Assembly (NCBI GenBank): GCA_964502145.1
Contig: CAZCVI010000004.1
Location: forward strand, 124,001-188,000
Length of the DNA stretch: 64,000 nt
Direction: 5' to 3'
Origin: CAZCVI01 sp964502145
GTDB lineage: Bacteria; Acidobacteriota; Aminicenantia; UBA2199
Both the position numbers and the translations under genes were made by a program. Under the pieces are notes generated by a model. It was not told the DNA's origin. It saw only the letters and a program-made list of their open reading frames with translations, and made no database searches. Positions 1 to 7,262 of this stretch are shown here, one piece after another (the first letter of the stretch is position 1; each line of letters starts with the position of its first letter).

Positions 1-903
1 GCGGGACTGGCTACCGGCCACAAGGGCGGTATCCTGGTAAACCAGTACATGCAAACATCGGACCCGGATATCTATGCTGCGGGTGACTGCGTGGAGATCG
101 ATAACCTCATTACCGGGAAAAAAAACCATGCCCCCTACGGCGATCTGGCCAATCTGGAGGGCCGCGTGGCCGGGGAAAACGCGGTATTGGGAAATACCGT
201 CACCTTTCCCGGCACCATCCAGACCGGAATCTGCAAGATTTTCGATTTCAAAGCAGGGACTACTGGTCTCAACGAGCGCTCCGCCGTGCAAGCCGGGTAT
301 GAGGTTATCACCGTGATCCATGCCAGCCTGGACAAACCCGGTTTTATGAATGGCAAATTACTGGTCAGCAAGCTGGTGGTGAATAAAGTGGATGGCCGCA
401 TCCTAGGCGCCCAGTGCGTTGGACCCGGCGATGTTTCCAGGCAGGTGGCCCAATGGGCCATGGCGATTTTAGGGAAGATGAAAGTGGAAGATATCGTCAA
501 TGCCGACCTGCCCTATGCACCACCTTTTTCCCTGGCCATCGACCACTTTATTGCTACCGTGCATTTGATGCAGAACAAGATCAAGGGCAGGCTGAAGGGA
601 ATCTCCGCCATCGCGGTGAAAAAAAAGGTGGACAGTGGTGCCCCCGTTTTTCTACTGGATACCCGCGGACCGGACGAATATGAAACCATGCGTCTGGGTA
701 TCGGCGAGACATTGATTCCCCTGGGCGCGTTGCGCAAGCGGCTGGCAGAAATCCCGGCCAACAAGGACCAGGAAATCATCTGTTTTTGCAAGATATCCCT
801 GCGTGGCTATGAATCCGCCCTGGTGCTGGAAGCCAATGGCTGGAAAAATGTGCGGGTGATGGAAGGCGGCTTGGCGGCCTGGCCATTTCCCCGGGAAAAA
901 TAG
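1..903 (+). CDS. CoA-disulfide reductase-like FAD oxidoreductase with C-terminal rhodanese domain (5' partial)
   Basis: The reading frame is open from base 1, so the gene starts outside the window; 300 codons are visible. The visible part has the flavin-binding AGDC motif after the sequence IYAAGDC, then the dimerisation domain of the pyridine nucleotide-disulfide oxidoreductase family with the LPYAPPFS motif characteristic of CoA disulfide reductase/NADH oxidase-type enzymes. From about residue 200 of the visible part a rhodanese domain follows, with active-site loop CKISLR inside ICFCKISLRGY. Family members with this architecture reduce CoA-disulfide, CoA-polysulfide or related sulfane-sulfur species with NAD(P)H. 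The active-site cysteine of the oxidoreductase lies upstream and cannot be checked. The next gene starts 30 bp downstream, so the two are probably co-transcribed. The sulfur-related role fits the rhodanese and thiosulfate genes further along. Confidence 0.85.
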   Translation, partial: AGLATGHKGGILVNQYMQTSDPDIYAAGDCVEIDNLITGKKNHAPYGDLANLEGRVAGENAVLGNTVTFPGTIQTGICKIFDFKAGTTGLNERSAVQAGYEVITVIHASLDKPGFMNGKLLVSKLVVNKVDGRILGAQCVGPGDVSRQVAQWAMAILGKMKVEDIVNADLPYAPPFSLAIDHFIATVHLMQNKIKGRLKGISAIAVKKKVDSGAPVFLLDTRGPDEYETMRLGIGETLIPLGALRKRLAEIPANKDQEIICFCKISLRGYESALVLEANGWKNVRVMEGGLAAWPFPREK

Positions 904-932
904 GTTTGGGCAAACCTTCAGGAGGTGCTTTT

Positions 933-1475
933 ATGCCAAAATTCGATGGAACAGGCCCGCAGGGCCTCGGCCCCATGACCGGATATGGGCAGGGTTATTG
1001 TGTGATAAACATTCCGGATGCACCCCAGAATACGGGAACAACGGCTGACAGTCCCAATGGTCACGGTTGGTGCTTGTTTTGTGGAGATCGGAACCCAAGG
1101 TCGCTGAACCTCTCTTTTCAGGCCACCACAGACCATATGGTTTGGTCTAAATTCCAGGCAAACCCTTTCCTTCAGGGATATGATGGCATTCTTCACGGTG
1201 GCGTGATTACCTCGTTATTGGATGCAGCCATGACGCACTGCCTGTTTCACCTTGGCATTCAAGCTGTTACGGGTGATTTGCACGTTCGCTTTCTACATGC
1301 CGTTTCATGCAACGCAACGCTGGAAGTACGGGCATGGGTATTGCATTCCCGGCCACCGCTCCATCGACTAAAGGCCGAGATTGTGGTCGCCCATCGGGTG
1401 ATGGCCCGGGCTGAGGCCAAATTCATGCAACGAAGGATAGAACCAATGGTTAAAACAAATGAAAGCGATGACTGA
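933..1475 (+). CDS. PaaI-type hotdog thioesterase with an N-terminal DUF5320-like segment
   Basis: I place the start at 933 because a perfect AGGAGG (920-925) sits 7 bp before it; a further in-frame ATG at 906 has no ribosome site and overlaps the spacer. The 180-aa product begins with MPKFDGTGPQGLGPMTGYG, the glycine-rich signature that opens DUF5320 proteins, ending in a Cys. It then continues into a PaaI-like hotdog domain with GWCLFCGDRNP and the HGG-containing stretch GILHGGVITSLLDAAMTHC, the acyl-CoA thioesterase active-site region. Residues after about 155 are variable. The likely activity is acyl-CoA thioester hydrolysis; the physiological substrate is unknown. The fusion of a DUF5320 leader to a thioesterase is unusual, since DUF5320 proteins are normally small separate proteins, and one stands alone at 3810. 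Confidence 0.75.
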   Translation: MPKFDGTGPQGLGPMTGYGQGYCVINIPDAPQNTGTTADSPNGHGWCLFCGDRNPRSLNLSFQATTDHMVWSKFQANPFLQGYDGILHGGVITSLLDAAMTHCLFHLGIQAVTGDLHVRFLHAVSCNATLEVRAWVLHSRPPLHRLKAEIVVAHRVMARAEAKFMQRRIEPMVKTNESDD

Positions 1476-1572
1476 TACCGTGATTATAATCTTGGCATCA
1501 CTTGCCAACATAAATACCACCCTGGCGGGATTGCTCTTTCAAAAAAAAGAATGGGGCGTGAGTGGGTCATGA
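1459..1572 (+). CDS. Possible small hydrophobic protein, 37 aa
   Basis: An ATG at 1459 opens 37 codons ending at the TGA at 1570-1572. It overlaps the thioesterase stop codon upstream and forms an ATGA overlap with the DUF89 start at 1569. The centre (TDTVIIILASLANI, then TLAGLLF) is hydrophobic enough for one membrane segment. No good ribosome-binding site precedes it, so its only plausible job is to couple translation between the two flanking genes. No family is recognised and it may be a chance frame. Confidence 0.2.
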   Translation: MKAMTDTVIIILASLANINTTLAGLLFQKKEWGVSGS

Positions 1573-2420
1573 GGACATACCTGGATTGTATTCCCTGCTT
1601 CATTCGCCAAACACTGGAGGCCGTCCAATTGGTTTCCAGCGACGCCTCCCTCCACGAAAGCGTCTTGCGCCAGGTGTTACGCTGGGCTGCCGAAATGGAT
1701 ATGTCCCAGTCCCCTCCCGCCATGGGGCAGCGCATCCACCGCCTCATTCGGACACTCACCAACAATGACGACCCGTATCAGCTTGCCAAGGCACAGCAGA
1801 ACCTCATGGCCCTCCACCTACTGGACTCGTTCAAAACCCAGCTCGAAACCGCCACCGACCCACTGGATATGGCGGTACGCCTGGCCATTGCCGGGAATGT
1901 GATGGACCTGGGCCTGAAGGGTAATATCACCGAGTCCGAGGTTCGGGCCACCATCTATCAAGCCCTGGCAACCCCCCTCGTTGGGGAACCGGAGGCCTTT
2001 AAAAAAGCCGTGGCCCGTGCGCAACGTATTCTTTACCTGACAGATAACGCCGGGGAGATCGCCTTTGATGGTCTGCTCATCCAGCAGATTGGACCGGCGC
2101 GGGTAACGGTGGCGGTACGCGGAAGACCCATCCTCAACGATGCCACCCTGGAAGACGCACGGGCGGTTGGACTTCACCATGTGGTGGAACTCATGGATAA
2201 CGGCTCGGATGCGCCTGGTACATTGCTTGGGGATTGCAGCCAGGAGTTCCGACGACGATTTTACCAGGCCGACCTGATCATTGCCAAAGGACAGGGCAAC
2301 TACGAGACCCTGAGCCAGGAACCAGGTCCTATTTTCTTTCTCTTCAAAGCCAAATGCCCCGTGATTGCCAGGCACGTGGCAGTACCTCTGGGGACACACC
2401 TGCTGCTACAACAAGGATAA
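1569..2420 (+). CDS. DUF89 (ARMT1-like) protein, metal-dependent phosphatase family
   Basis: The start at 1569 gives MRTYLDCIPCFIRQTLEA, the standard N-terminus of the bacterial/archaeal DUF89 group with its CxxC; an ATG at 1551 adds six non-conserved residues. The 283-aa length is normal for this group. The conserved family motifs are visible: DNAGE near residue 165 and AKGQGNYE near residue 243, which in characterised members form the metal-dependent active site. DUF89 proteins are described as damage-control phosphatases acting on sugar phosphates or damaged metabolites; the substrate here is unknown. It lies between the thioesterase and a peroxiredoxin in the same direction, but a 185-bp spacer with its own promoter candidate separates it from the latter. 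Confidence 0.8.
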   Translation: MRTYLDCIPCFIRQTLEAVQLVSSDASLHESVLRQVLRWAAEMDMSQSPPAMGQRIHRLIRTLTNNDDPYQLAKAQQNLMALHLLDSFKTQLETATDPLDMAVRLAIAGNVMDLGLKGNITESEVRATIYQALATPLVGEPEAFKKAVARAQRILYLTDNAGEIAFDGLLIQQIGPARVTVAVRGRPILNDATLEDARAVGLHHVVELMDNGSDAPGTLLGDCSQEFRRRFYQADLIIAKGQGNYETLSQEPGPIFFLFKAKCPVIARHVAVPLGTHLLLQQG

Positions 2421-2443
2421 TCCGGGGAAATCTTTTTCTAGGT

Positions 2444-2458
2444 GCAACACATTGTTTT
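2444..2458 (+). promoter_or_regulatory. Possible activator half-palindrome upstream of sigma-54 promoter
   Basis: GCAAC, five AT-rich bases, then GTT: a partial match to the perfect GCAAC-N5-GTTGC palindrome found upstream of the second sigma-54 candidate (7129-7143). It is centred about 120 bp before the predicted transcription start, a usual place for a sigma-54 enhancer-binding protein. This is inference from two sites only. Confidence 0.22.
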
Positions 2459-2546
2459 ATTTTGAATGATTCTTTGCAGAGCAGGAATCAGTTAAATATA
2501 TCGTTAATACCTGTCTTATCCCTCTTTTAGCCCCTTGGGGGAATGA

Positions 2547-2565
2547 TTGGCATGATTTATGCTTT
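2547..2565 (+). promoter_or_regulatory. Sigma-54 (-24/-12) promoter candidate for the peroxiredoxin operon
   Basis: TTGGCATG, four bases, then ATGCTTT: GG at 2549-2550 and GC at 2561-2562 are separated by exactly ten bases, as sigma-54 requires, and TTGGCATG matches seven of eight positions of the -24 element. Predicted transcription would start near 2573, about 33 bases before the peroxiredoxin start codon. Confidence 0.5.
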
Positions 2566-2605
2566 ATAAATGTATGGAGTTATTAAACAAAATAGGAGGT
2601 AACAT

Positions 2606-3280
2606 ATGGATCAAACAGTACGTTTACCATTGATCGGTGAAAAAGCGCCCGCTTTTAAAGCGGAAACCACGCAGGGACCGATTAATTTCCCGGAAGACTT
2701 TAAAGGTAAGTGGGTGGTTTTCTTTTCCCATCCCGCTGATTTCACCCCGGTTTGCACCACCGAGTTTATGACCTTTGCGGCCATGCAGCCCGAATTTGAA
2801 AAATTGAACTGCAAGCTGCTGGGTCTTTCCATTGACAGTACTTACAGCCACATCGCGTGGTTGCGTACAATCAAGGAAAAAATCGCGTACAAGGGGATGA
2901 AAGGAATCGAGGTGAATTTCCCCGTGATCAGTGACTTGACCATGGATGTATCGCGGGCTTTTGGCATGTTGCAACCTGCAGCCAGTACCACGCAGGCCGT
3001 GCGTGCCGTGTTTATCATGGACCCCGAAGCCACCGTGCGCGCCGTGCTCTACTACCCGCTGACCAATGGCCGGAACATGGAAGAGATCAAACGGTTGGTG
3101 ATAGCCATGCAGTTTTCTGACAAACACAAGGTCGCGACACCCGCCAACTGGCAACCTGGGGACGATGTTATCGTACCCCCGCCGGGTTCATGCGGGACCG
3201 CCAAAGAGCGGGTGGAAAACCCAGCCGAAGATACCACGGTCCTGGATTGGTTCATGGTACTGAAAAAGTGCCCGTTATAG
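2606..3280 (+). CDS. Peroxiredoxin (Prx6/archaeal-type)
   Basis: The 224-aa protein follows a strong AGGAGG (2594-2599, spacing 6). The peroxidatic cysteine is C50 in HPADFTPVCTTE, the invariant PxxxTxxC motif. The long C-terminal extension with VIVPPPGSCGTAKERVE and the terminal KKCPL is typical of the archaeal/anaerobe Prx6-like group, whose C-terminal cysteines act as resolving residues. The enzyme reduces H2O2 and organic peroxides in the cytoplasm using thiols. The sigma-54 promoter candidate just upstream suggests conditional expression. The following DiMo gene starts 9 bp after the stop, so the two probably share a transcript; an oxidative-stress defence next to Fe-S handling genes is sensible in an anaerobe. 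Confidence 0.92.
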   Translation: MDQTVRLPLIGEKAPAFKAETTQGPINFPEDFKGKWVVFFSHPADFTPVCTTEFMTFAAMQPEFEKLNCKLLGLSIDSTYSHIAWLRTIKEKIAYKGMKGIEVNFPVISDLTMDVSRAFGMLQPAASTTQAVRAVFIMDPEATVRAVLYYPLTNGRNMEEIKRLVIAMQFSDKHKVATPANWQPGDDVIVPPPGSCGTAKERVENPAEDTTVLDWFMVLKKCPL

Positions 3281-3289
3281 GATGAGCTG

Positions 3290-3820
3290 ATGAAGGTTGC
3301 AGTCACCATGTATCGCGGGGGTTTTAGTCCCCGATTGGATATTGCCGATAGTTTGTGGATTTATCTCATTGATAAAGACAGGAAAACTGCAACCCTGGCA
3401 GAAAAATGCGGCGCCCCCTGCGACCCACCCGCCCAATGGCTTCATCTGTTGCGGGAAAAAGGGATTAACACGGTGATTTGCGGGGGGTGCCCGCCATTCT
3501 TTTTGCGAATGCTTATATTTAACGGGATTGAAGTGGCACCGGGAGTATTGGGGGACCCCAACTGGGTATTAGATTTTTTAGCCCGGGGGAAACCAGCCCA
3601 AGACGCCCCGGTGATGGTGGATCGTTTTTCGTACCGGTCCTGCCAGTTTTGTTGTCAGGAAGGTGGTGCCGGTCGATTTAGGAATCGTAAAAATAATGAA
3701 GGAGGTAAAAAATGCCCAATAGTGACGGAACAGGACCCCTCGGTGAGGGACCCAGAAAAGTTGGTACCGGTCGATTTAGGAATCGTAAAAATAATGAAGG
3801 AGGTAAAAAATGCCCAATAG
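3290..3820 (+). CDS. DiMo (NifX/NifB C-terminal-like) domain protein with an altered C-terminus
   Basis: Residues 1-110 form a dinitrogenase iron-molybdenum cofactor-type domain: MKVAVTMYRGGFSPRLD at the start, the typical beta strand plus GINTVICGGCPPFFLRML, where free-standing DiMo proteins have the cofactor-cradling region. A Cys-rich stretch RSCQFCCQEGG follows. From about residue 125 the protein is translated from a 98-bp tandem duplication (3664-3859), so the tail contains the same peptide in one frame and then a frame-shifted second copy before stopping at 3818-3820. The last 40-50 residues are therefore probably not native. DiMo-domain proteins bind metal clusters or act in Fe-S/Mo cofactor assembly; no nitrogenase gene is present here, so a general metal-chaperone role is more likely. 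Confidence 0.75.
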   Translation: MKVAVTMYRGGFSPRLDIADSLWIYLIDKDRKTATLAEKCGAPCDPPAQWLHLLREKGINTVICGGCPPFFLRMLIFNGIEVAPGVLGDPNWVLDFLARGKPAQDAPVMVDRFSYRSCQFCCQEGGAGRFRNRKNNEGGKKCPIVTEQDPSVRDPEKLVPVDLGIVKIMKEVKNAQ

Positions 3821-3859
3821 TGACGGAACAGGACCCCTCGGTGAGGGACCCAGAACAGG
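3664..3859 (+). repeat. 98-bp tandem duplication covering the DUF5320 ribosome site and start
   Basis: Positions 3664-3761 recur at 3762-3859 with an offset of 98 bp and are almost identical up to 3757/3855. Each copy holds the end of the DiMo frame, a GGAGG ribosome site, an ATG and the first 15 codons of a DUF5320 gene (MPNSDGTGPLGEGPR). Because 98 is not a multiple of three, the upstream start at 3712 runs into a wrong frame (72 codons, to 3930) and the DiMo gene terminates early in copy two. The event looks recent. Confidence 0.9.
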
Positions 3860-4088
3860 TTTTGGCAGAGGAACGGGTGTCTTCGGATACCGGCGGAGCC
3901 AACCGGAGGCATCGGTTGGCAAAGGAATAGGGTGGGGGAACCGACATAAAAAAAAATGCTGGTACAACCGCCCGGGTGCCCAGAACCAACTGGATCACTT
4001 GCAACAGGAAGCCCTACATCTGGAAGCTTCCCTGAGCCAGATCAAACAACGTCTGGTGGAACTGGAAAAACAAGAACATACGGAATAA
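3810..4088 (+). CDS. DUF5320 family protein
   Basis: The 92-aa protein starts with MPNSDGTGPLGEGPRTGFG, the DUF5320 glycine-rich signature, followed by a basic, Gly/Arg-rich stretch and a C-terminal coiled coil (NQLDHLQQEALHLEASLSQI onward). It has GGAGG eight to nine bases before the ATG. The family has no assigned biochemical role but is found next to DiMo, Mrp and MinD genes in anaerobes, as here. A second, out-of-frame copy of its ribosome site and first codons lies 98 bp upstream through tandem duplication; only this copy continues into a full-length protein. A hairpin follows the stop codon. Confidence 0.8.
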   Translation: MPNSDGTGPLGEGPRTGFGRGTGVFGYRRSQPEASVGKGIGWGNRHKKKCWYNRPGAQNQLDHLQQEALHLEASLSQIKQRLVELEKQEHTE

Positions 4089-4101
4089 CAAGACACGGTG
4101 G

Positions 4102-4135
4102 GGAAAGCAGGGGACGACCCGTCCCTTGCTTTTCC
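4102..4135 (+). terminator. Strong hairpin between DUF5320 and Mrp genes
   Basis: The left arm 4102-4116 pairs with 4120-4135 across a 3-base loop, with about 14 of 16 positions pairing (some G-U). The downstream arm ends in TTTTCC rather than a long T run, so it may be a weak terminator, an attenuator or an mRNA-stability hairpin that adjusts expression of the downstream ATPases. Confidence 0.5.
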
Positions 4136-4156
4136 GACCACCAAAAGGAGACATAA

Positions 4157-4966
4157 ATGCGAGCTGAAACAAACACCCCGGAAGATAATAAAATCCAGGA
4201 GGTGCTGAAACATGTTAAAAATAGGCTGCTGGTATTCAGCGGCAAGGGCGGCGTCGGGAAAAGTACCGTGGCCACCAACCTGGCCTTGGCTTTAAGTGAA
4301 AAGAACCTGAAAGTAGGATTGATGGACGTTGATTTCCACGGCCCCAGTCTGGCCAAAATGCTGGGGGTGGAAAATTGCAAGTTGCACGCCACCGAGCATA
4401 AAATTACCCCCATGAGCATTACCAAAAACCTCAAGCTGGTTTCCATGGCGTTTTTTCTGGATAAGCTGGATGACCCGGTCATATGGCGCGGACCCTTAAA
4501 GATGAAAGCCATCCAGCAATTTATCGAGGATGTGGAGTGGGGCGAATTGGACTGGTTGATCTGTGATTCCCCGCCCGGGACCGGCGATGAACCCCTTTCC
4601 GTGGCCCACCTGATCCCCGCCACCGGCGCCGTGATCGTGACCACCCCGCAGGAGGTCGCGCTGCTCGACTCCCGCAAAGCCATCTCCTTTGCCCAGATGC
4701 TCAATCTGAAGATACTGGGCGTGATTGAAAACATGAGCGGCTTCATCTGCCCCCATTGCGGTGAAAGAACCGATCTCTTTAAATCCGGCGGCGGAGAACG
4801 AATTGCCGCCGAATATCATGTCCCATTTCTGGGACGGATACCCATAGATCCCGGCATCGTCGACTCCGGCGATAATGGCCAACCCTTCAGTTTTTCCCGC
4901 AAAGACTCTGCCGCGGCCAAGGCTTTTGCTGAAATCGTCGATCTTATTAGTATCAACAGTATTTAA
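4157..4966 (+). CDS. mrp: Mrp/NBP35-type P-loop ATPase, Fe-S cluster carrier
   Basis: The 269-aa protein has the deviant Walker A motif GKGGVGKS at residues 29-36, the MDVDFHGPS switch I segment, DWLICDSPPGTGDE in the Walker B region, and the CPHC pair at 198-201 that binds a bridging 4Fe-4S cluster between two subunits in Mrp/ApbC/NBP35 proteins. These proteins transfer Fe-S clusters to apo-proteins in the cytoplasm. It starts after AAGGAG (4145-4150). The neighbours (DiMo, DUF5320 and two ferredoxin-MinD proteins) form the cluster that commonly accompanies such ATPases in strict anaerobes. Length and motifs are intact. Confidence 0.9.
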   Translation: MRAETNTPEDNKIQEVLKHVKNRLLVFSGKGGVGKSTVATNLALALSEKNLKVGLMDVDFHGPSLAKMLGVENCKLHATEHKITPMSITKNLKLVSMAFFLDKLDDPVIWRGPLKMKAIQQFIEDVEWGELDWLICDSPPGTGDEPLSVAHLIPATGAVIVTTPQEVALLDSRKAISFAQMLNLKILGVIENMSGFICPHCGERTDLFKSGGGERIAAEYHVPFLGRIPIDPGIVDSGDNGQPFSFSRKDSAAAKAFAEIVDLISINSI

Positions 4967-4986
4967 ACCACCTGGAGAAAAAGCAA

Positions 4987-5334
4987 ATGAAAGTGTTTAT
5001 CGCGATTGACAGTAACCTTGGTCTGGATTCTCCTGTGGGGGAATATTTTGGACGGGCCGCGTATTTTCTGATCTATGATTTGGAATTGGACCGCATCGAT
5101 ACCCTGTTGGAAAATACCTTTAAAAATGATGCACAGGGTGTGGGCATCCGTGTGGCCACCCTGGCGGTGCAGCAGGGATGCGGTGCCGTCATCGGTGCCC
5201 AGCCCGGACCCAAGGCGGTTGACGTGTTGGTTAAGGCCGGTATACAGATTCTTGTGATGGCCAAAGGTACGGCCAAGCAAGCCCTGGAACATTACTACCC
5301 CCAACGGGTGTCAACAGGAGCACAAAACCCATGA
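4987..5334 (+). CDS. DiMo (NifX-like) domain protein
   Basis: This 115-aa protein is essentially a single dinitrogenase iron-molybdenum cofactor domain: MKVFIAIDSNLGLDSPVGEYFGR at the start, where the family has the conserved small-residue/GxxFG pattern, then GCGAVIGAQPGPKAVDVL and the GIQILV strand. It overlaps the next gene by four bases (ATGA at 5331-5334), which implies translational coupling with the MinD-type ATPase. It probably binds an Fe-S or Mo-containing species and works with the flanking ATPases; no specific partner can be named from sequence. Confidence 0.85.
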   Translation: MKVFIAIDSNLGLDSPVGEYFGRAAYFLIYDLELDRIDTLLENTFKNDAQGVGIRVATLAVQQGCGAVIGAQPGPKAVDVLVKAGIQILVMAKGTAKQALEHYYPQRVSTGAQNP

Positions 5335-6179
5335 TTATCGTGGTGGCCTCGGGAAAAGGTGGCACGGGCAAAACCCTTGTCACCACGGCCCTGGCTCTTT
5401 GTGCCGGGGAATGCACCTACATGGACCTGGACGTGGAGGAACCCAATGGTGCTATTTTTTTAAAGCCGGAAATAGAACAGGAAATCCCGTACAAGGTGCT
5501 CGTTCCTGAAATTGACAGGGAGAAATGCAGCTATTGCGGGAAATGTGCCCAAGCCTGCGTTTATAATGCCTTGATGGTGGTTGCTTCGGCCAAGATGGCC
5601 ATGGTGTTCCCCGAACTCTGCCACTCCTGCGGCGTGTGTCGTTTTGTCTGCCCGGTGGGTGGCGCGATACGCGAAACCCATCGGGAAATTGGCTGGATTC
5701 GGACGGGAAAAAGCGGGGCCATTCATTTTATCGAGGGCCGTTTGAATGTGGGACAGCCCTCCGCGGTTCCATTGATCGCGGGTATTGTGGCCGATTACAT
5801 GGATAACGAAAGCAACCGGTTATTCCTCTTGGATGCTCCACCCGGCACCTCCTGCCCGGTGGTGGAAACCATGAAAAAAAGCGATTACGTCCTCCTGGTT
5901 ACCGAACCCACCCCCTTTGGGTTAAACGATCTGGAGCTGGCGGTAGAATTGGTGCAAAAGAGGGGCCTAAAGGCCGGGATCATCATCAACAAGGATGAAA
6001 AGGGGCAAACACTCATCGATGATTTTGCCAGACGGGTGGGGCTTCCCATCCTGTTACGAATACCCTATGGTATGGATATCCAGGAATCATATTCCATGGG
6101 TATCCCGCTCACGGAGGTCCGGCACGGGATAAAAGAATCATTACAGGATGTGTTGGCGAAAATAACCGGCACCCAATAA
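5331..6179 (+). CDS. MinD-superfamily ATPase with two inserted 4Fe-4S ferredoxin motifs (first copy)
   Basis: The 282-aa protein opens with the P-loop SGKGGTGKT at residues 7-15, then MDLDVEEPN (switch I). Two ferredoxin-type cluster motifs are inserted: CxxCxxC...C starting at C66 (CSYCGKCAQAC) and at C97 (CHSCGVCRFVC). LLDAPPGTSCPV provides Walker B. This domain arrangement is the MinD-superfamily P-loop ATPase containing an inserted ferredoxin domain, usually encoded as tandem pairs next to DiMo proteins in anaerobes. The likely role is ATP-driven Fe-S cluster or electron transfer; the precise substrate is unknown. It is translationally coupled to the preceding DiMo gene and followed after 7 bp by a paralogue. 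Confidence 0.88.
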   Translation: MIIVVASGKGGTGKTLVTTALALCAGECTYMDLDVEEPNGAIFLKPEIEQEIPYKVLVPEIDREKCSYCGKCAQACVYNALMVVASAKMAMVFPELCHSCGVCRFVCPVGGAIRETHREIGWIRTGKSGAIHFIEGRLNVGQPSAVPLIAGIVADYMDNESNRLFLLDAPPGTSCPVVETMKKSDYVLLVTEPTPFGLNDLELAVELVQKRGLKAGIIINKDEKGQTLIDDFARRVGLPILLRIPYGMDIQESYSMGIPLTEVRHGIKESLQDVLAKITGTQ

Positions 6180-6186
6180 AAGAAAA

Positions 6187-7074
6187 ATGGAAAAAAAAGA
6201 GCTGAAAGAAATCGTGGTTATCAGTGGTAAGGGTGGTTCTGGCAAGACCACCATAACCGCTGCGTTGGCAGCCATTATCCCCCGTAAAATCATCGTGGAT
6301 GCAGATGTGGATGCCGCTGATCTCTATATTTTAATGAAGCCCCGTGATATTCACGGGAGCCGATTTCCCGGTAAACCTGTCGCCGTGATTGACCCGGGGC
6401 GTTGTATTTCTTGCCGGTATTGCCTGGATTTATGCCGGTTTCATGCCATTGTTGGTAACAAGGGCAAATATCATGTGGATGGACTCTCCTGCGAGGGATG
6501 CACGCTGTGCCAGTTGGCCTGCCCCATGAAGGCCATCACCATGGCGGAGCGAATGGTGGGGGAGTGGTTTATCTCTACCAGTGATTGGGGGGACTTCGTG
6601 TATGCCCGGTTGCAGCCCGGGGCGGAGAATTCCGGCAGTTTGGTGGCCATGGTGAAACAGCAGGCCAAAAAACGGGCTCTGGAAAAAGATATCCACCTCC
6701 TTTTGATTGATGGGCCTCCTGGAATCGGTTGTCCGGTCATCGCCTCCATTTCTGGCGCGGACCTGGCGATCATAGTGACCGAGCCGACCTATTCCGGCAT
6801 GAGTGATATGGAGCGGGTGTTCCGCTTGACCACCCATTTTAAAATTAAAAGTGGTATTGTGATCAACCGCTTTGATATTAACCTGGAACATACCCGTAGT
6901 ATCGAGGCTTTCGCTGCTCAGAAAGGGATTCCAGTCTATGCCAAAATCCCTCATTCCGATTGTATCAGGGAGGCCATCGGGGCGCGGCTCCTACCGAACC
7001 AACATTGCTGGCAACTGGATGAACAGGTAAAGAATCTTTACCAGCAAATAAAATGTGAACTGGATGGGGGATAA
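6187..7074 (+). CDS. MinD-superfamily ATPase with two inserted 4Fe-4S ferredoxin motifs (second copy)
   Basis: This 295-aa paralogue of the preceding gene has P-loop SGKGGSGKT at residues 13-21, VDADVDAAD in switch I, ferredoxin motifs beginning at C73 (CISCRYCLDLC) and C102 (CEGCTLCQLAC), and LLIDGPPGIGCPV as Walker B. The two ATPases differ enough to be old duplicates and probably form a heterodimer, as the paired gene arrangement is conserved in this family. It is the last gene of the run beginning at 4157; a 249-bp spacer with its own promoter follows. Confidence 0.88.
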   Translation: MEKKELKEIVVISGKGGSGKTTITAALAAIIPRKIIVDADVDAADLYILMKPRDIHGSRFPGKPVAVIDPGRCISCRYCLDLCRFHAIVGNKGKYHVDGLSCEGCTLCQLACPMKAITMAERMVGEWFISTSDWGDFVYARLQPGAENSGSLVAMVKQQAKKRALEKDIHLLLIDGPPGIGCPVIASISGADLAIIVTEPTYSGMSDMERVFRLTTHFKIKSGIVINRFDINLEHTRSIEAFAAQKGIPVYAKIPHSDCIREAIGARLLPNQHCWQLDEQVKNLYQQIKCELDGG

Positions 7075-7128
7075 AAAGGGTTTGGATGGGTGTGGGGTTC
7101 ATTTTTTTCAGGTGAATTCGCTGCCTAC

Positions 7129-7143
7129 GCAACTTAATGTTGC
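7129..7143 (+). promoter_or_regulatory. Perfect palindrome, candidate activator site for sigma-54 promoter
   Basis: GCAAC-TTAAT-GTTGC is centred about 150 bp upstream of the predicted start of the His-rich DiMo transcript. A partial version lies at a similar distance before the other sigma-54 candidate (2444-2458). A small RNA hairpin is the alternative explanation. Confidence 0.3.
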
Positions 7144-7262
7144 AGCTCCCACCCGGATTGGCTGCTCATGGTAGAGAGGGTATCTTTTTGTACGGCTTCT
7201 GGAAAGAAGCAGCCAGGCGGATGTGTGCGGCTAAAGAGGTATTTTCTCAGGGTTTTAGATAC

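Noticed and set aside
1818..3154. Antisense frames opposite DUF89 and peroxiredoxin genes
   Set aside because: Their products show no family features and are fully explained by the genes on the + strand.
3712..3930. 72-codon frame starting like DUF5320
   Set aside because: It is the duplicated start region running out of frame; only the copy at 3810 makes a full DUF5320 protein.
4042..4746. Long antisense frame (234 codons) opposite the Mrp gene
   Set aside because: It mirrors codon structure of a strongly conserved ATPase, has no recognisable domain and no ribosome site.
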